From Rickettsia typhi (lineage in GTDB: Bacteria > Pseudomonadota > Alphaproteobacteria > Rickettsiales > Rickettsiaceae): DNA of 15,132 bases. The position numbers and the translations under genes are program-made. Below, one piece after another: positions 1 through 6,812 of this stretch. The stretch is from contig CAMDSB010000031.1 of assembly GCA_945907105.1 (NCBI GenBank), forward strand, positions 1-15,132, given 5' to 3'. Every line of letters begins with the position of its first letter. The first letter of the stretch is position 1. The notes under the pieces were generated by a model. It had not been told where the DNA came from. It ran no database searches and saw only the letters and a program-made list of their open reading frames with translations.

Positions 1-119
1 TCACCAGTACGTGTAATATCATTCCCCGATACGTCAAGATATTTAAGATTAGGTAATTTGTACGTGTTGAGGCGCTGATTTTGTTTCTCTCTGCTCCTGA
101 GCGTGCTGTACTGCTTTAT
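1..119 (-). pseudogene. Leucine-rich-repeat reading frame, frameshifted, running off the left edge
   Basis: On the minus strand, the frame +1 relative to the neighbouring 128-aa gene is open from a TAG at 122-120 to the window edge. It encodes KLPNLKYLDVSGNDITRTG near its end. This matches the bacterial/eukaryotic-like LRR consensus (LxxLxxLxLxxNxI) almost position for position. The open frame has no ATG or GTG start in the window. The simplest reading is therefore that it is the continuation of the 49-435 gene after a one-base slip, for instance loss of one base in the T-run at 79-82 or the one at 57-59. Alternatives are a decayed neighbouring LRR gene, a sequencing error in a homopolymer, or programmed frameshifting. 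LRR proteins commonly mediate protein-protein contacts, often with host proteins. Nothing here identifies the target. Confidence 0.5.
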
Positions 120-435
120 CTACTAAATGGTTAGATATTTGTCGTGATATTTGAGCGTGTTGACTAAAGATTACCTCGTTTGTTACGCCTATAACATAGG
201 CGGCAGAATATGCAGCTAAAATCGGTGCTTGTATTCTTACGGCGGTATCAAAATCTAATCCCAAAACTGAAGCTATTTTAGCGATGCATATTTTCTGATT
301 TTCCACCCCATGGTTGTGATTCGCATAAAACCAGTTGGCATAAGCAGCACCAGCATGTTGTTTAGCAGCCATACTAGAATCACTAGACAAATCTAAGGTG
401 ATTTGTTTAACAATTTGATCTTCTGTATACTTCAT
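49..435 (-). CDS. Hypothetical protein, 128 aa, possibly the N-terminal part of a broken LRR protein
   Basis: I do not recognise this protein. It is soluble-looking, with no signal peptide or membrane segment. It has an Ala/His/Gln-rich helical composition: around residues 22-42 there is a stretch with paired Tyr/Trp/Phe and several His, a central alpha-helical segment at about 50-85, and a Gln/His/Glu-rich tail from about 92. The ATG at 435 has no strong Shine-Dalgarno; a GGGG run lies about 11 bases upstream. The reading frame ends in TAA at 49-51, just as an overlapping frame starts to encode a leucine-rich repeat. The true product may therefore be longer, with the visible stop resulting from a one-base indel. 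A possible promoter lies upstream at 474-502. Function unknown. Confidence 0.55.
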   Translation of the reverse strand: MKYTEDQIVKQITLDLSSDSSMAAKQHAGAAYANWFYANHNHGVENQKICIAKIASVLGLDFDTAVRIQAPILAAYSAAYVIGVTNEVIFSQHAQISRQISNHLVDKAVQHAQEQRETKSAPQHVQIT

Positions 436-685
436 GATAATGAAACCCCATATTTTATAAGTTATAGAGTATATATTTAAACCATAGGTTGTACAACGTC
501 AAGTTGAATGTTTGATGAATAAAATCATCTGAGGTTAACCTATGAAAACTGATAGCGGGGGCTTATTTACAACTTGTGATTGTGACGTTGAACATAGAAA
601 TATAAATGTAATCTGTAAATAAAATGTATATTCACTAAAAATTTCAAAAAAATAGTCTCTGATGATAAAATAAATAAGGAATAAT
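436..685. other. Intergenic spacer with short palindromes, no convincing gene
   Basis: This 250-bp AT-rich spacer separates the 128-aa gene from the endolysin, both on the minus strand. Besides the promoter candidate it holds a perfect palindrome AGGTTAACCT (532-541), which resembles the arms of the hairpin at 686-708. It also holds a 26-codon plus-strand ORF (542-622) preceded by GAGG. That ORF has no recognisable features and I do not call it a gene. Confidence 0.5.
474..502 (-). promoter_or_regulatory. Possible sigma70-type promoter with a palindrome in the spacer
   Basis: On the minus strand TTGACG (497-502) is followed after 17 bp by a poor -10-like TAAATA (474-479). A perfect 10-bp palindrome, GTTGTACAAC (488-497), sits between them where a repressor could bind. 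The related sequence TGACGTTGAAC occurs in opposite orientation at 583-593. The -10 match is weak, so the call is tentative. It would serve the 128-aa gene. Confidence 0.3.
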
Positions 686-708
686 TGTCAGAGGTTAAAC
701 CTCTGACA
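686..708 (-). terminator. Hairpin terminator overlapping the endolysin stop codon
   Basis: TGTCAGAGGTT (686-696) and AACCTCTGACA (698-708) are exact reverse complements separated by one base, giving a strong stem once a few central pairs open to form a loop. On the minus strand the stem is followed by an AT-rich stretch with scattered T runs rather than a clean U-tract. The endolysin stop codon (695-697) lies within the stem, so termination would coincide with the end of the GTA-like operon. Confidence 0.6.
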
Positions 709-1156
709 AGAATAGATTTCTTTCAGCTGCCCGTCTCAGTGCTAATCCTTGAAGCCTTTTGCCGCCAGCATATACCCATCTTAAAAATTCTCTTCCAGCT
801 TCTTTATTTAGACCATAGTTAACTTTCTGTCTAAGAATTGAGCGCTGCAAAGCTGCGTTGCCCATATTGAAGGTGAAAGAAACTAAGGCGGCAAATTGAT
901 TATCGTGTAATAATGTATCGATGTATTTTATTACTATCCTCTCTGTATAGAGTAAATCTTTCATCAGGATAGCTTCTGCTTCATTTAAAGATATAGTTCC
1001 AAATTTTTCTCCCGCTTGGATTTTGTGTCCATAGCCGATGGTTAAATGACCACCAGCACAAATATAGGTTTCTGGTTTAAATCCTTCAAAATATTTTATT
1101 AGTTCAATACCTTTAGTACTTGTAAATCTGTGCATATTTTTATTTGAATTCACCAT
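695..1156 (-). CDS. Phage/GTA-type endolysin (GH24 lysozyme, muramidase)
   Basis: The protein hydrolyses the beta-1,4 bond between N-acetylmuramic acid and N-acetylglucosamine in peptidoglycan, causing lysis. It carries the T4/P21-type active-site signature E-x8-C-x5-T: Glu24 in YFEGFKP, Cys33 in YICAGGH and Thr39 in LTIGYGH, numbered from the start used here. Cys replaces the Asp of T4 lysozyme, as in phage P21-type endolysins. The later SFTFNMG and LRRAAERNLF segments are also typical of the family. It has no signal peptide or SAR anchor, so release should depend on the adjacent holin. The ATG at 1156 has a weak GGA nine bases upstream and overlaps the holin end by 17 bp. An in-frame ATG at 1195 would give 166 aa with a 56-bp overlap, and one at 1135 is also possible. 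It is last in the operon, followed by a hairpin. Confidence 0.9.
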   Translation of the reverse strand: MVNSNKNMHRFTSTKGIELIKYFEGFKPETYICAGGHLTIGYGHKIQAGEKFGTISLNEAEAILMKDLLYTERIVIKYIDTLLHDNQFAALVSFTFNMGNAALQRSILRQKVNYGLNKEAGREFLRWVYAGGKRLQGLALRRAAERNLFLSEV

Positions 1157-1604
1157 ATTTATTTTTCCAGAAATTTCTGAAAGTTCTTTGGCCATAGTAA
1201 AAACTAATCACACCAGCAAAAATTGCTTGATCGTCGATGTTCCATAATATTTCTAAATATTCAATAATGTGAGCTGAGTCTATTATTGCTTTATATTGTA
1301 AATACTTTACTGTCATGTACATAAAGAAGAAGCTGTATGCAAGCACAGGCCTTACCGAACCGTTTAGCATATCTACCCATCTAATATCTGTTTTATAGCT
1401 TGAATACAAAGAAGCTTGTTCTGCAATTTCTCTGGAAATATGTATTTCCTCTAAGGTTCTAGATGCATTTGCTTTATTGTATTCTATTTGTCTATCAAGA
1501 ATGCTAAGTTCATGTTTTTTATCATTTACGTCCTTAAAATATTTAATAAGTTCCGGGATAATTGAGCTAATGAATCCCGCAATTGATGCAAGTAATGTAA
1601 TCAT
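1140..1604 (-). CDS. GTA-type three-transmembrane holin
   Basis: This 154-aa membrane protein fits the 'holin of 3TMs, for gene-transfer release' family. There is a hydrophobic segment at the N terminus (about 1-20). A charged helical, coiled-coil-like region spans about 25-70. A segment around 88-103 contains the family-typical RPVLAYSFFF, and a final hydrophobic stretch (about 125-140) ends in FYYGQRTFRNFWK, close to the usual FYFGxR motif. Holins permeabilise the inner membrane so that the endolysin reaches peptidoglycan. The gene begins 11 bp after the DUF2793 gene, with AAAGGT upstream as ribosome binding site, and overlaps the endolysin. In the Rhodobacter capsulatus GTA, holin and endolysin form a separate pair away from the structural cluster. 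Here they follow the tail gene directly. Confidence 0.87.
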   Translation of the reverse strand: MITLLASIAGFISSIIPELIKYFKDVNDKKHELSILDRQIEYNKANASRTLEEIHISREIAEQASLYSSYKTDIRWVDMLNGSVRPVLAYSFFFMYMTVKYLQYKAIIDSAHIIEYLEILWNIDDQAIFAGVISFYYGQRTFRNFWKNKYGEFK

Positions 1605-1615
1605 TAAATTGACCT

Positions 1616-2275
1616 TTAATAATTGAAATTTTGAGCAATAATCTTCCCAAGCAGATGTTCGCTCTCTGGAAGTTGATATAATTTAATTAAATCCATTGAA
1701 TTTTGAGATTTACTCATGGTGTGGGGTTGTTTATTTTCCCACAGAATATTTACTGGCCAGTGGATATTGAACGAATTATTGAATGATTGTTTTATAATGA
1801 GGGAAGTCTCGGGCAGCATTTTTTTATCAATAGTGATTTCAGTATCGGAATCTAGATATAAACAATGATGGGGTTGTTTTGCCGAAAGTAAAAATTTCTG
1901 ACTAATAGTAATAAATTTATTTTGGCTGACTGGCTCATCTAATTTTGTACCAGGTAGAGAGATTTTCTCCCACTCCTCATTAGCAAATATAAGAAAAAAA
2001 CTACTATTTATAACAAACACAATCATTCCAGCCTTTGGCTCGTGTAAAAGTACTGTCTTAGATTCGATAGGTTTGTAGCATATTTTGTTTTTGTGTTCTC
2101 CATTTGAGATAATAAATTTCTCTCCATTTTTTAAGTGCTCTGGTTTTTGATCAATAAAATTAATTACACTGAGACTCATGAAGCTATCAATTTTTAACAA
2201 GGCTTCATTAAAGGTAATATCTTTATTTAATTGTGATGGAATCATGAGATCCATAGAAAAATTTGTAGTTTTCAT
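1616..2275 (-). CDS. DUF2793 family protein, GTA/phage tail-associated
   Basis: The N-terminal half matches the DUF2793 pattern as I know it: a FSMDLMIPSQLNKDITFNEALLKID-type opening (residues 6-30), SLSVINF, a 'NGEKFIIS' turn (about 50-58), and a glycine-containing strand before an EEW motif (about 100-102). This family typically sits immediately downstream of the GTA/phage gp15 host-specificity gene in alphaproteobacteria and is presumed to be a tail-fibre or receptor-binding component. The C-terminal roughly 100 residues are beta-rich with several aromatic and His residues, and I do not recognise a domain there. It starts 17 bp after the gp15-like gene, preceded by AGAGAA. Function in detail is unknown; the placement as a tail accessory protein is inferred from family and context. 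Confidence 0.75.
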   Translation of the reverse strand: MKTTNFSMDLMIPSQLNKDITFNEALLKIDSFMSLSVINFIDQKPEHLKNGEKFIISNGEHKNKICYKPIESKTVLLHEPKAGMIVFVINSSFFLIFANEEWEKISLPGTKLDEPVSQNKFITISQKFLLSAKQPHHCLYLDSDTEITIDKKMLPETSLIIKQSFNNSFNIHWPVNILWENKQPHTMSKSQNSMDLIKLYQLPESEHLLGKIIAQNFNY

Positions 2276-2292
2276 ATTATTCTCTGATTAAG

Positions 2293-5200
2293 TTAAGAAA
2301 CTATAGCAATGATAGCAATTTTATATCCACCACTAATATTAAGCGACTTTATATCCATAGCCATTTCGTATAAGTCAGTAGTAATGATGATATTTTGTTC
2401 TGCAGCTGTAACGGTAATAGTAAATTGATAAGATTTTGTTGTTGATAAGAATTGCCAATTCCCATCATCTTTTTCACGCGGTACCCAGCTTAAGAACAAA
2501 GTGGTATCTAGTAATTCGTGTCTAGTGATATAAGGGGAAAGAGGGGATTGGGCTTTATTTTGATAAATAATGGAGGTTTCATAATCGCAGCATTTAAAAT
2601 CTATAGATTGATTTTGTAATTGTTCTGATATTGGAATTATGCTTATGACAGAATTTAATAAAATAAAATTTTCCTCAGAATCATGCGTCGTTATGTATTG
2701 TTCGGTTCCCATGACTCCCCGGGTGAGGTGAGATATTTTATATAAATTATCTTGGGTTTTCTCTATATATTTGAAATAGATTAATTCACTACCAACCATT
2801 GCATAACTGAAATTACCTGAGTTTGATATATCAAGATCATGGGCTCTAACCAGCACGAAATTATCCTCATCAAGGTGAAAGATATTGGCGGCTGAGATCT
2901 GCTGAAAGCTTACTACTGTACCGATTGAATTTGATGGTAATATGTTAGTTACTCTGCTCCAATTAGCATTAGTATCATTGCTCAATTTTACGTATAAAGG
3001 GGAGTTTGATACCCCTTGGAAATAAGCATACAACTCCGGTGTATTAGATCCACTTAAAGAAAATGGAAGATCAAGAATAATTAATTTTACTTCTTTGGTT
3101 ACTTTAAATTCAGTAGCTAATTTATTTTTTGCAAAAGGTATGCTTGAGTAGAAATTTTTATTATCAACAATGCCCGTGACAACCATTTGTAAATTTTGTA
3201 AAACTATACTAATTATCCTTACAAAATATCTTTTGTTCTGATATATGAATATAATAAAGTCGCTGGGTTTTAATTTTAAATCACAGCAGTTTAAGGCAAA
3301 TTTTAACACTCTATCTTCATAATAAGCATTGCCTATAAGCGTTTGACAAATTCTTTGAGCTTCTGCCTCTGTCATTGCAATAGGTAGGCGTAGGGTTACT
3401 TTATTGGCATAAGAGTTGGTTTCATTGTTTGTATATTTGTACGTAGTATTATAATTATCATCTTGATTAATGAAATATAGATCTATTTCCCCCAGTGTTA
3501 TGTTTTTGGGTATTTCTATTTCTTCAATGTAAGAATTATTTGATAGTTTTAAGAATTGAGCAGAGTCAACACGAATTTCTTTTCCATAAGTTCGGCTTAC
3601 AAAAGCTATTATATCGCGGTCATTTGCGTTAATATCAAAGAAATATGATGCACGCAGAGTGTTGATTGCATCAATAGCTGTAATGCGATTACTGAGCAAA
3701 AAACCTTCTACTGGTTGATCTACAGAAGCTACCTCAACACGATTAGCATCAATGCCACATTTTTTTGATATTTCAAGAATGATAGATGAAACGCTACATG
3801 AGCCAAATTTATTATTCACCCAGTGCCCTTTTTCCCATAAATGCCCGTCCCTCCAGACATTCATGTGAGGCCATGCTGGATACGGCCTTGCATCCCAAGT
3901 CCATAGGAACATTTGCTCGATATATTCTTGTGTATTCCAATATTCTAAAAAAGCCCGAATGGCCTGTCTTTGGATAGAAAAATCAATCTGCCCATTAGAA
4001 TAGTGAGGTACACCACCATCAATACATTTTGGATCAAAAAAGACGTTTGGTTGATTCGGGGCTTTATCAATTGATGGGAAACCAAATTCAGTGAACCAAA
4101 TAGGCTTTGAGCGGGGTACCCAAGCTGTAATTGCTTGATTAGGATTTTTATGAGTATTCTCCCACCAGTATCGTAAATTTTTCCATGCATATGCCTGGTT
4201 TAACAGATGTTTTACGTTGCGATCTATATTATCTATGTAATAGTCGTACCCTTCGCCTTTTGTCCAACCAATGGCAATTTCTTCAGGAGTAATGGCAGAT
4301 AATACAGATTCAGTAACAGGAAAATATGCATCAATACCAATAAAATCAATAGCTTTAGAGGCCCATAGCGGGTCAAGATTAAACCATCCACCTTCAGTGT
4401 GATGATATTCTGACCAGTCTGCTGCGTAAGAGACAAAAACTCCTGGTCCAACAACTTGCTTTACTTTTTGTGCCAGTTTTATTAATTCATCAACTGCCGG
4501 AAATACATTAGTAACATTGATTTTTGTTAGTCCTATGAGCTCAGAACCAATGATAAATGAGTCTACATAATCTTTTACTAGATTTGCATAATGCATAATA
4601 AAGTCATTGTAACCATGCTCTCTCTCAAAAAAATTTTTAATATATTGGGCTTTGCATGTTAATCTGCCCCGCCATGGTTTTTGAGGAACATCAAGGAAAA
4701 ACATAGGGTTAAACATAATTTTTAATTTTCTTGATTTAAGTTCAATCAAATATCTAACAACACTTGCATCATTTACACTACCTCCATAAATGGGGTTTTG
4801 GTGTTCATCTTTGGTTATTTCATAGGCAGTGTTTCGATTATATTTCCCTACTATCCATTCTTCAGAATATCTTAAATTCTTTTCTTTAAACTCAATAGCT
4901 GGTTTAATTACGCATTCCTTAGCGTCTAAGCTATTACCAAACCAACATACAACAGGAGAAACCCATTGAATATTTTGACAAGTCATCTGTAATTGGTTAA
5001 GGCTATAGACACTATTTGCGATATTGTAATGATTATGAGAATTGATCTTTGTGGTATCTATAACTGCGCCAAAAGGCGTAACCACAGATTTTTCTTGAAT
5101 TTTGGTATCATATACATACTCACCAGAACCCGGAATCATAACTATAGATTTTACTAGGTCTTCAACAGAGGAATCTTGTTTTATGTTAGCTTTTCTTGTG

Positions 5201-5808
5201 ACTTCGAATGTAAAACTAGGGATATTATCACCAAAATCAGCAAGTGGTAGTTTATCAAAAACAATGTAAGCAAGTCCTCTATAAGCTGGCGATGGTTCCT
5301 GAGACTTAGAGGATATCAATGGATCAGGAAATTGTTCCTCATTTCCATTGTACAGCCTAAAATTATATCTACTAAGGTCTAGTAATTCATTGCTATGCCA
5401 TACTCTGCCAATATCCAAAATCTCGCCTTCACAAATTGCCATGGCAAAGCTGGCAAAATATTCAAGTTCCGTTGTTTGATTTTCTACTGTCAGATGCTTA
5501 TTTTTAAAGTGACTATATGCGCTTGAAGTATGACGCTTTTCAGTAATTCGATCAGCCCAAATAATTTGGCCTGGAACTCTCATGCGGCCAAATACTAAGG
5601 GAATAGGGGAGCCATATTTTGCCGTGCATATAGAGAAACTATCTTTAACGTTGGTAAATTTATGAATAGTTTTTGTTCTATGAAGCCATTGATTATCAAG
5701 ATAATCGCCTAGCAATCGTCCGCCATATCTGCCTATGGTTGATAATATTCCGCCACCAAAATATTTTCCAAGGCTGCTGCCAATATTTGCTAAAAAACTA
5801 CCAAACAT
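2293..5808 (-). CDS. GTA host-specificity / tail-tip protein with TIM-barrel domain (gp15-like)
   Basis: This large protein (1171 aa from the start used) matches GTA ORFg15 / Rcc01698-type baseplate-megatron proteins. The N terminus is Gly-rich and hydrophobic (FGSFLANIGSSLGKYFGGG), followed by an adhesion-like beta region with YGSPIPLVFGR. From about residue 385 to 675 lies the GTA glycoside-hydrolase-like TIM barrel. Its markers are FIIGSELIGL (Glu423), VSYAADWSEYH, DFIGIDAYFP, WFTEFGFPSID (Glu574) and a long Trp-rich run ending MFLWTWDARPYPAWP. The two glutamates sit where retaining glycosidases carry acid/base and nucleophile. A phage-tail-3-like region and a C-terminal Rcc01698-like domain follow. 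It probably forms the tail tip contacting or crossing the recipient envelope. I chose the ATG at 5808 because AGAG lies nine bases upstream and the hydrophobic motif follows directly. The in-frame ATG at 5847 lacks a ribosome binding site. It is first gene of the tail/lysis operon. Confidence 0.92.
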   Translation of the reverse strand: MFGSFLANIGSSLGKYFGGGILSTIGRYGGRLLGDYLDNQWLHRTKTIHKFTNVKDSFSICTAKYGSPIPLVFGRMRVPGQIIWADRITEKRHTSSAYSHFKNKHLTVENQTTELEYFASFAMAICEGEILDIGRVWHSNELLDLSRYNFRLYNGNEEQFPDPLISSKSQEPSPAYRGLAYIVFDKLPLADFGDNIPSFTFEVTRKANIKQDSSVEDLVKSIVMIPGSGEYVYDTKIQEKSVVTPFGAVIDTTKINSHNHYNIANSVYSLNQLQMTCQNIQWVSPVVCWFGNSLDAKECVIKPAIEFKEKNLRYSEEWIVGKYNRNTAYEITKDEHQNPIYGGSVNDASVVRYLIELKSRKLKIMFNPMFFLDVPQKPWRGRLTCKAQYIKNFFEREHGYNDFIMHYANLVKDYVDSFIIGSELIGLTKINVTNVFPAVDELIKLAQKVKQVVGPGVFVSYAADWSEYHHTEGGWFNLDPLWASKAIDFIGIDAYFPVTESVLSAITPEEIAIGWTKGEGYDYYIDNIDRNVKHLLNQAYAWKNLRYWWENTHKNPNQAITAWVPRSKPIWFTEFGFPSIDKAPNQPNVFFDPKCIDGGVPHYSNGQIDFSIQRQAIRAFLEYWNTQEYIEQMFLWTWDARPYPAWPHMNVWRDGHLWEKGHWVNNKFGSCSVSSIILEISKKCGIDANRVEVASVDQPVEGFLLSNRITAIDAINTLRASYFFDINANDRDIIAFVSRTYGKEIRVDSAQFLKLSNNSYIEEIEIPKNITLGEIDLYFINQDDNYNTTYKYTNNETNSYANKVTLRLPIAMTEAEAQRICQTLIGNAYYEDRVLKFALNCCDLKLKPSDFIIFIYQNKRYFVRIISIVLQNLQMVVTGIVDNKNFYSSIPFAKNKLATEFKVTKEVKLIILDLPFSLSGSNTPELYAYFQGVSNSPLYVKLSNDTNANWSRVTNILPSNSIGTVVSFQQISAANIFHLDEDNFVLVRAHDLDISNSGNFSYAMVGSELIYFKYIEKTQDNLYKISHLTRGVMGTEQYITTHDSEENFILLNSVISIIPISEQLQNQSIDFKCCDYETSIIYQNKAQSPLSPYITRHELLDTTLFLSWVPREKDDGNWQFLSTTKSYQFTITVTAAEQNIIITTDLYEMAMDIKSLNISGGYKIAIIAIVS

Positions 5809-5904
5809 AATTATATTCTCTTTTAATATTATTACGCTGGGTAACATAGCATTGAAAGTAATGACGACTAATAGCTAGTTATGGTAATAGTTTTAAGAAA
5901 TTAA

Positions 5905-5933
5905 GATTTAAGGCGGTCTTTATTTTGTCTCAA
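5905..5933 (-). promoter_or_regulatory. Possible promoter for the GTA-like operon
   Basis: On the minus strand TTGAGA (5928-5933) and a weak TAAATC (5905-5910) are separated by 17 bp. They lie about 100 bp upstream of the gp15-like start, in the only non-coding gap (5848-6003) between ccmE and the operon. I see no clear terminator hairpin for ccmE in that gap, so read-through from ccmDE is also possible. Confidence 0.25.
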
Positions 5934-6003
5934 AGTCGTATTGGCAGAAGGTAATGGTGACTGACAATCTATTTAGTTTGCATTGCGACATCTTTAGATA
6001 TTA

Positions 6004-6423
6004 CTACGGCTTGACATTCTCAATGTGTCGTTTTATTTGTGGAGGCATGTAGTTTTCGTCGTGTTTTGCAAGTAGTTTTTTTGCTAAAAAAGATCTAGCA
6101 GGTTGTAGAGTTCCCTCGGCAACAATTCCTTGTCCTTCACGAAATAGAGCGGGTAAAATTCCTTGATAGATAATTTCTAATTCTTCTGAATAGTCAGTGA
6201 TAATAAAACGTATTTTATTATCTTCTTCTCTTGTAATTGAGCCATTCTTAACTATTCCACCAACTCGTACTTTACTATTTTTTTTAATCTTAGAAATTTC
6301 AGAAGGAGGGTAGAAGAATACTATATTGTCATTCAAACTTGACAGTATAGTATATACTCCTATTGAACAGAGAGAAAGCATGATTAAGATTGTAAATATC
6401 CTATTTCTTTTTCGGTGGTTCAC
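6004..6423 (-). CDS. ccmE: Cytochrome c maturation protein CcmE (periplasmic heme chaperone)
   Basis: CcmE takes heme from the CcmABCD machinery and passes it to CcmF/H for attachment to apocytochrome c in the periplasm. The protein has the usual layout: short basic N terminus (NHRKRNR), one membrane anchor (about residues 9-30), then an OB-fold beta-barrel domain with VRVGGIVKNGSI, FIITDY and ALFREGQGIVAEGTL. The heme-binding HxxxY motif is present as HDENY, with covalent heme ligand His121 and Tyr125. At 139 aa it is normal length. The start is a GTG at 6423, which lies inside the end of ccmD, so the two are probably translationally coupled. No other ccm genes are in the window, consistent with scattered ccm genes in Rickettsiales. 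Confidence 0.95.
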   Translation of the reverse strand: MNHRKRNRIFTILIMLSLCSIGVYTILSSLNDNIVFFYPPSEISKIKKNSKVRVGGIVKNGSITREEDNKIRFIITDYSEELEIIYQGILPALFREGQGIVAEGTLQPARSFLAKKLLAKHDENYMPPQIKRHIENVKP

Positions 6424-6511
6424 TAGACTTGAAATCTATAATAGTTTTGATTAAAACAAAAGATAATATTGTAAATGTAAAACAATATGCACAGAGCAAA
6501 TAACTATTCAT
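6401..6511 (-). CDS. ccmD: Heme exporter protein CcmD (36 aa, small single-TM protein)
   Basis: This ORF is easily missed: ATG at 6511, AAGG six bases upstream, stop TAG at 6401-6403, overlapping the ccmE GTG start by 23 bp in another frame. The 36-aa product begins MNSYLLCAYCFTFTILSF, has one transmembrane helix (about residues 4-24), then IIDFK and a basic PPKKK tail. This reproduces the CcmD plan: an aromatic/Ala-Tyr motif entering the helix, a short cytoplasmic acidic-aromatic motif (DY/DF) and a basic end. CcmD is needed to release holo-CcmE from the CcmABC complex. Its position directly before ccmE is the usual alphaproteobacterial order (ccmC-ccmD-ccmE). It is somewhat shorter than typical CcmD (about 45-70 aa). 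Confidence 0.8.
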   Translation of the reverse strand: MNSYLLCAYCFTFTILSFVLIKTIIDFKSSEPPKKK

Positions 6512-6560
6512 AAAATACCTTCAAATATTAATATTTTGTAATAATTGCATATTAATCTTG

Positions 6561-6598
6561 TAGTAGAAAATACAGGAAAGTTTTAAAATATTCTACTA
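6561..6598. repeat. Inverted repeat in the ccmD/recJ divergent spacer
   Basis: TAGTAGAA (6561-6568) and TTCTACTA (6591-6598) are exact 8-bp reverse complements, 22 bp apart, with further AT-rich partial pairing inside. It lies between the divergent ccmDE and recJ units. It could be an operator or an mRNA-leader hairpin; its low complexity means chance is possible. Confidence 0.35.
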
Positions 6599-6636
6599 AA
6601 ATTACTTACTTAAACTAAAAAATTGGCATTGGTATT

Positions 6637-6663
6637 ATGACAAGTATTGATATATGATATATT
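6637..6663 (+). promoter_or_regulatory. Possible promoter for the recJ unit
   Basis: ATGACA (6637-6642) and TATATT (6658-6663) each match the sigma70 consensus at five of six positions, but the spacer is only 15 bp. They sit upstream of the 33-codon ORF and recJ. Other weak pairings exist nearby (TTGGCA at 6623), so the exact promoter is unsure. Confidence 0.25.
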
Positions 6664-6702
6664 GTCGGGAAAGATGGCTCATATCAAATATTGAAGGAAT
6701 AA

Positions 6703-6804
6703 ATGAAAATATTAAATTTCTTGTTTTTTTGTATTGCTTCTCTTTTTCTATTAGCGATTGCCGACGAGGCTTTTGTTGACGATAATATACAGTATATTGT
6801 TTAG
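6703..6804 (+). CDS. Small hydrophobic peptide ORF (33 aa) upstream of recJ
   Basis: A 33-codon ORF starts at ATG 6703 with AAGGA five bases upstream and ends with TAG eight bases before the recJ ATG. The product has a basic start (MKI), a 16-residue hydrophobic core rich in Phe/Leu, and an LLAIADEAF segment resembling a signal-peptidase site or the end of a membrane helix. A short acidic tail follows. It could be a membrane microprotein, or a leader ORF whose translation influences recJ. I recognise no family. The good ribosome binding site and the signal-like sequence support it, while the small size leaves real doubt. Confidence 0.45.
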   Translation: MKILNFLFFCIASLFLLAIADEAFVDDNIQYIV

Positions 6805-6812
6805 TAAGCAGT

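Noticed and set aside
542..622. 26-codon plus-strand ORF with GAGG upstream
   Set aside because: Too short, no hydrophobic or recognisable motif, and the GAGG belongs to a palindrome (AGGTTAACCT). Not enough to call a gene.
3786..4454. Short ORFs on both strands inside the gp15-like gene
   Set aside because: They overlap the strongly conserved TIM-barrel coding region and show no domain of their own; frame shadows.
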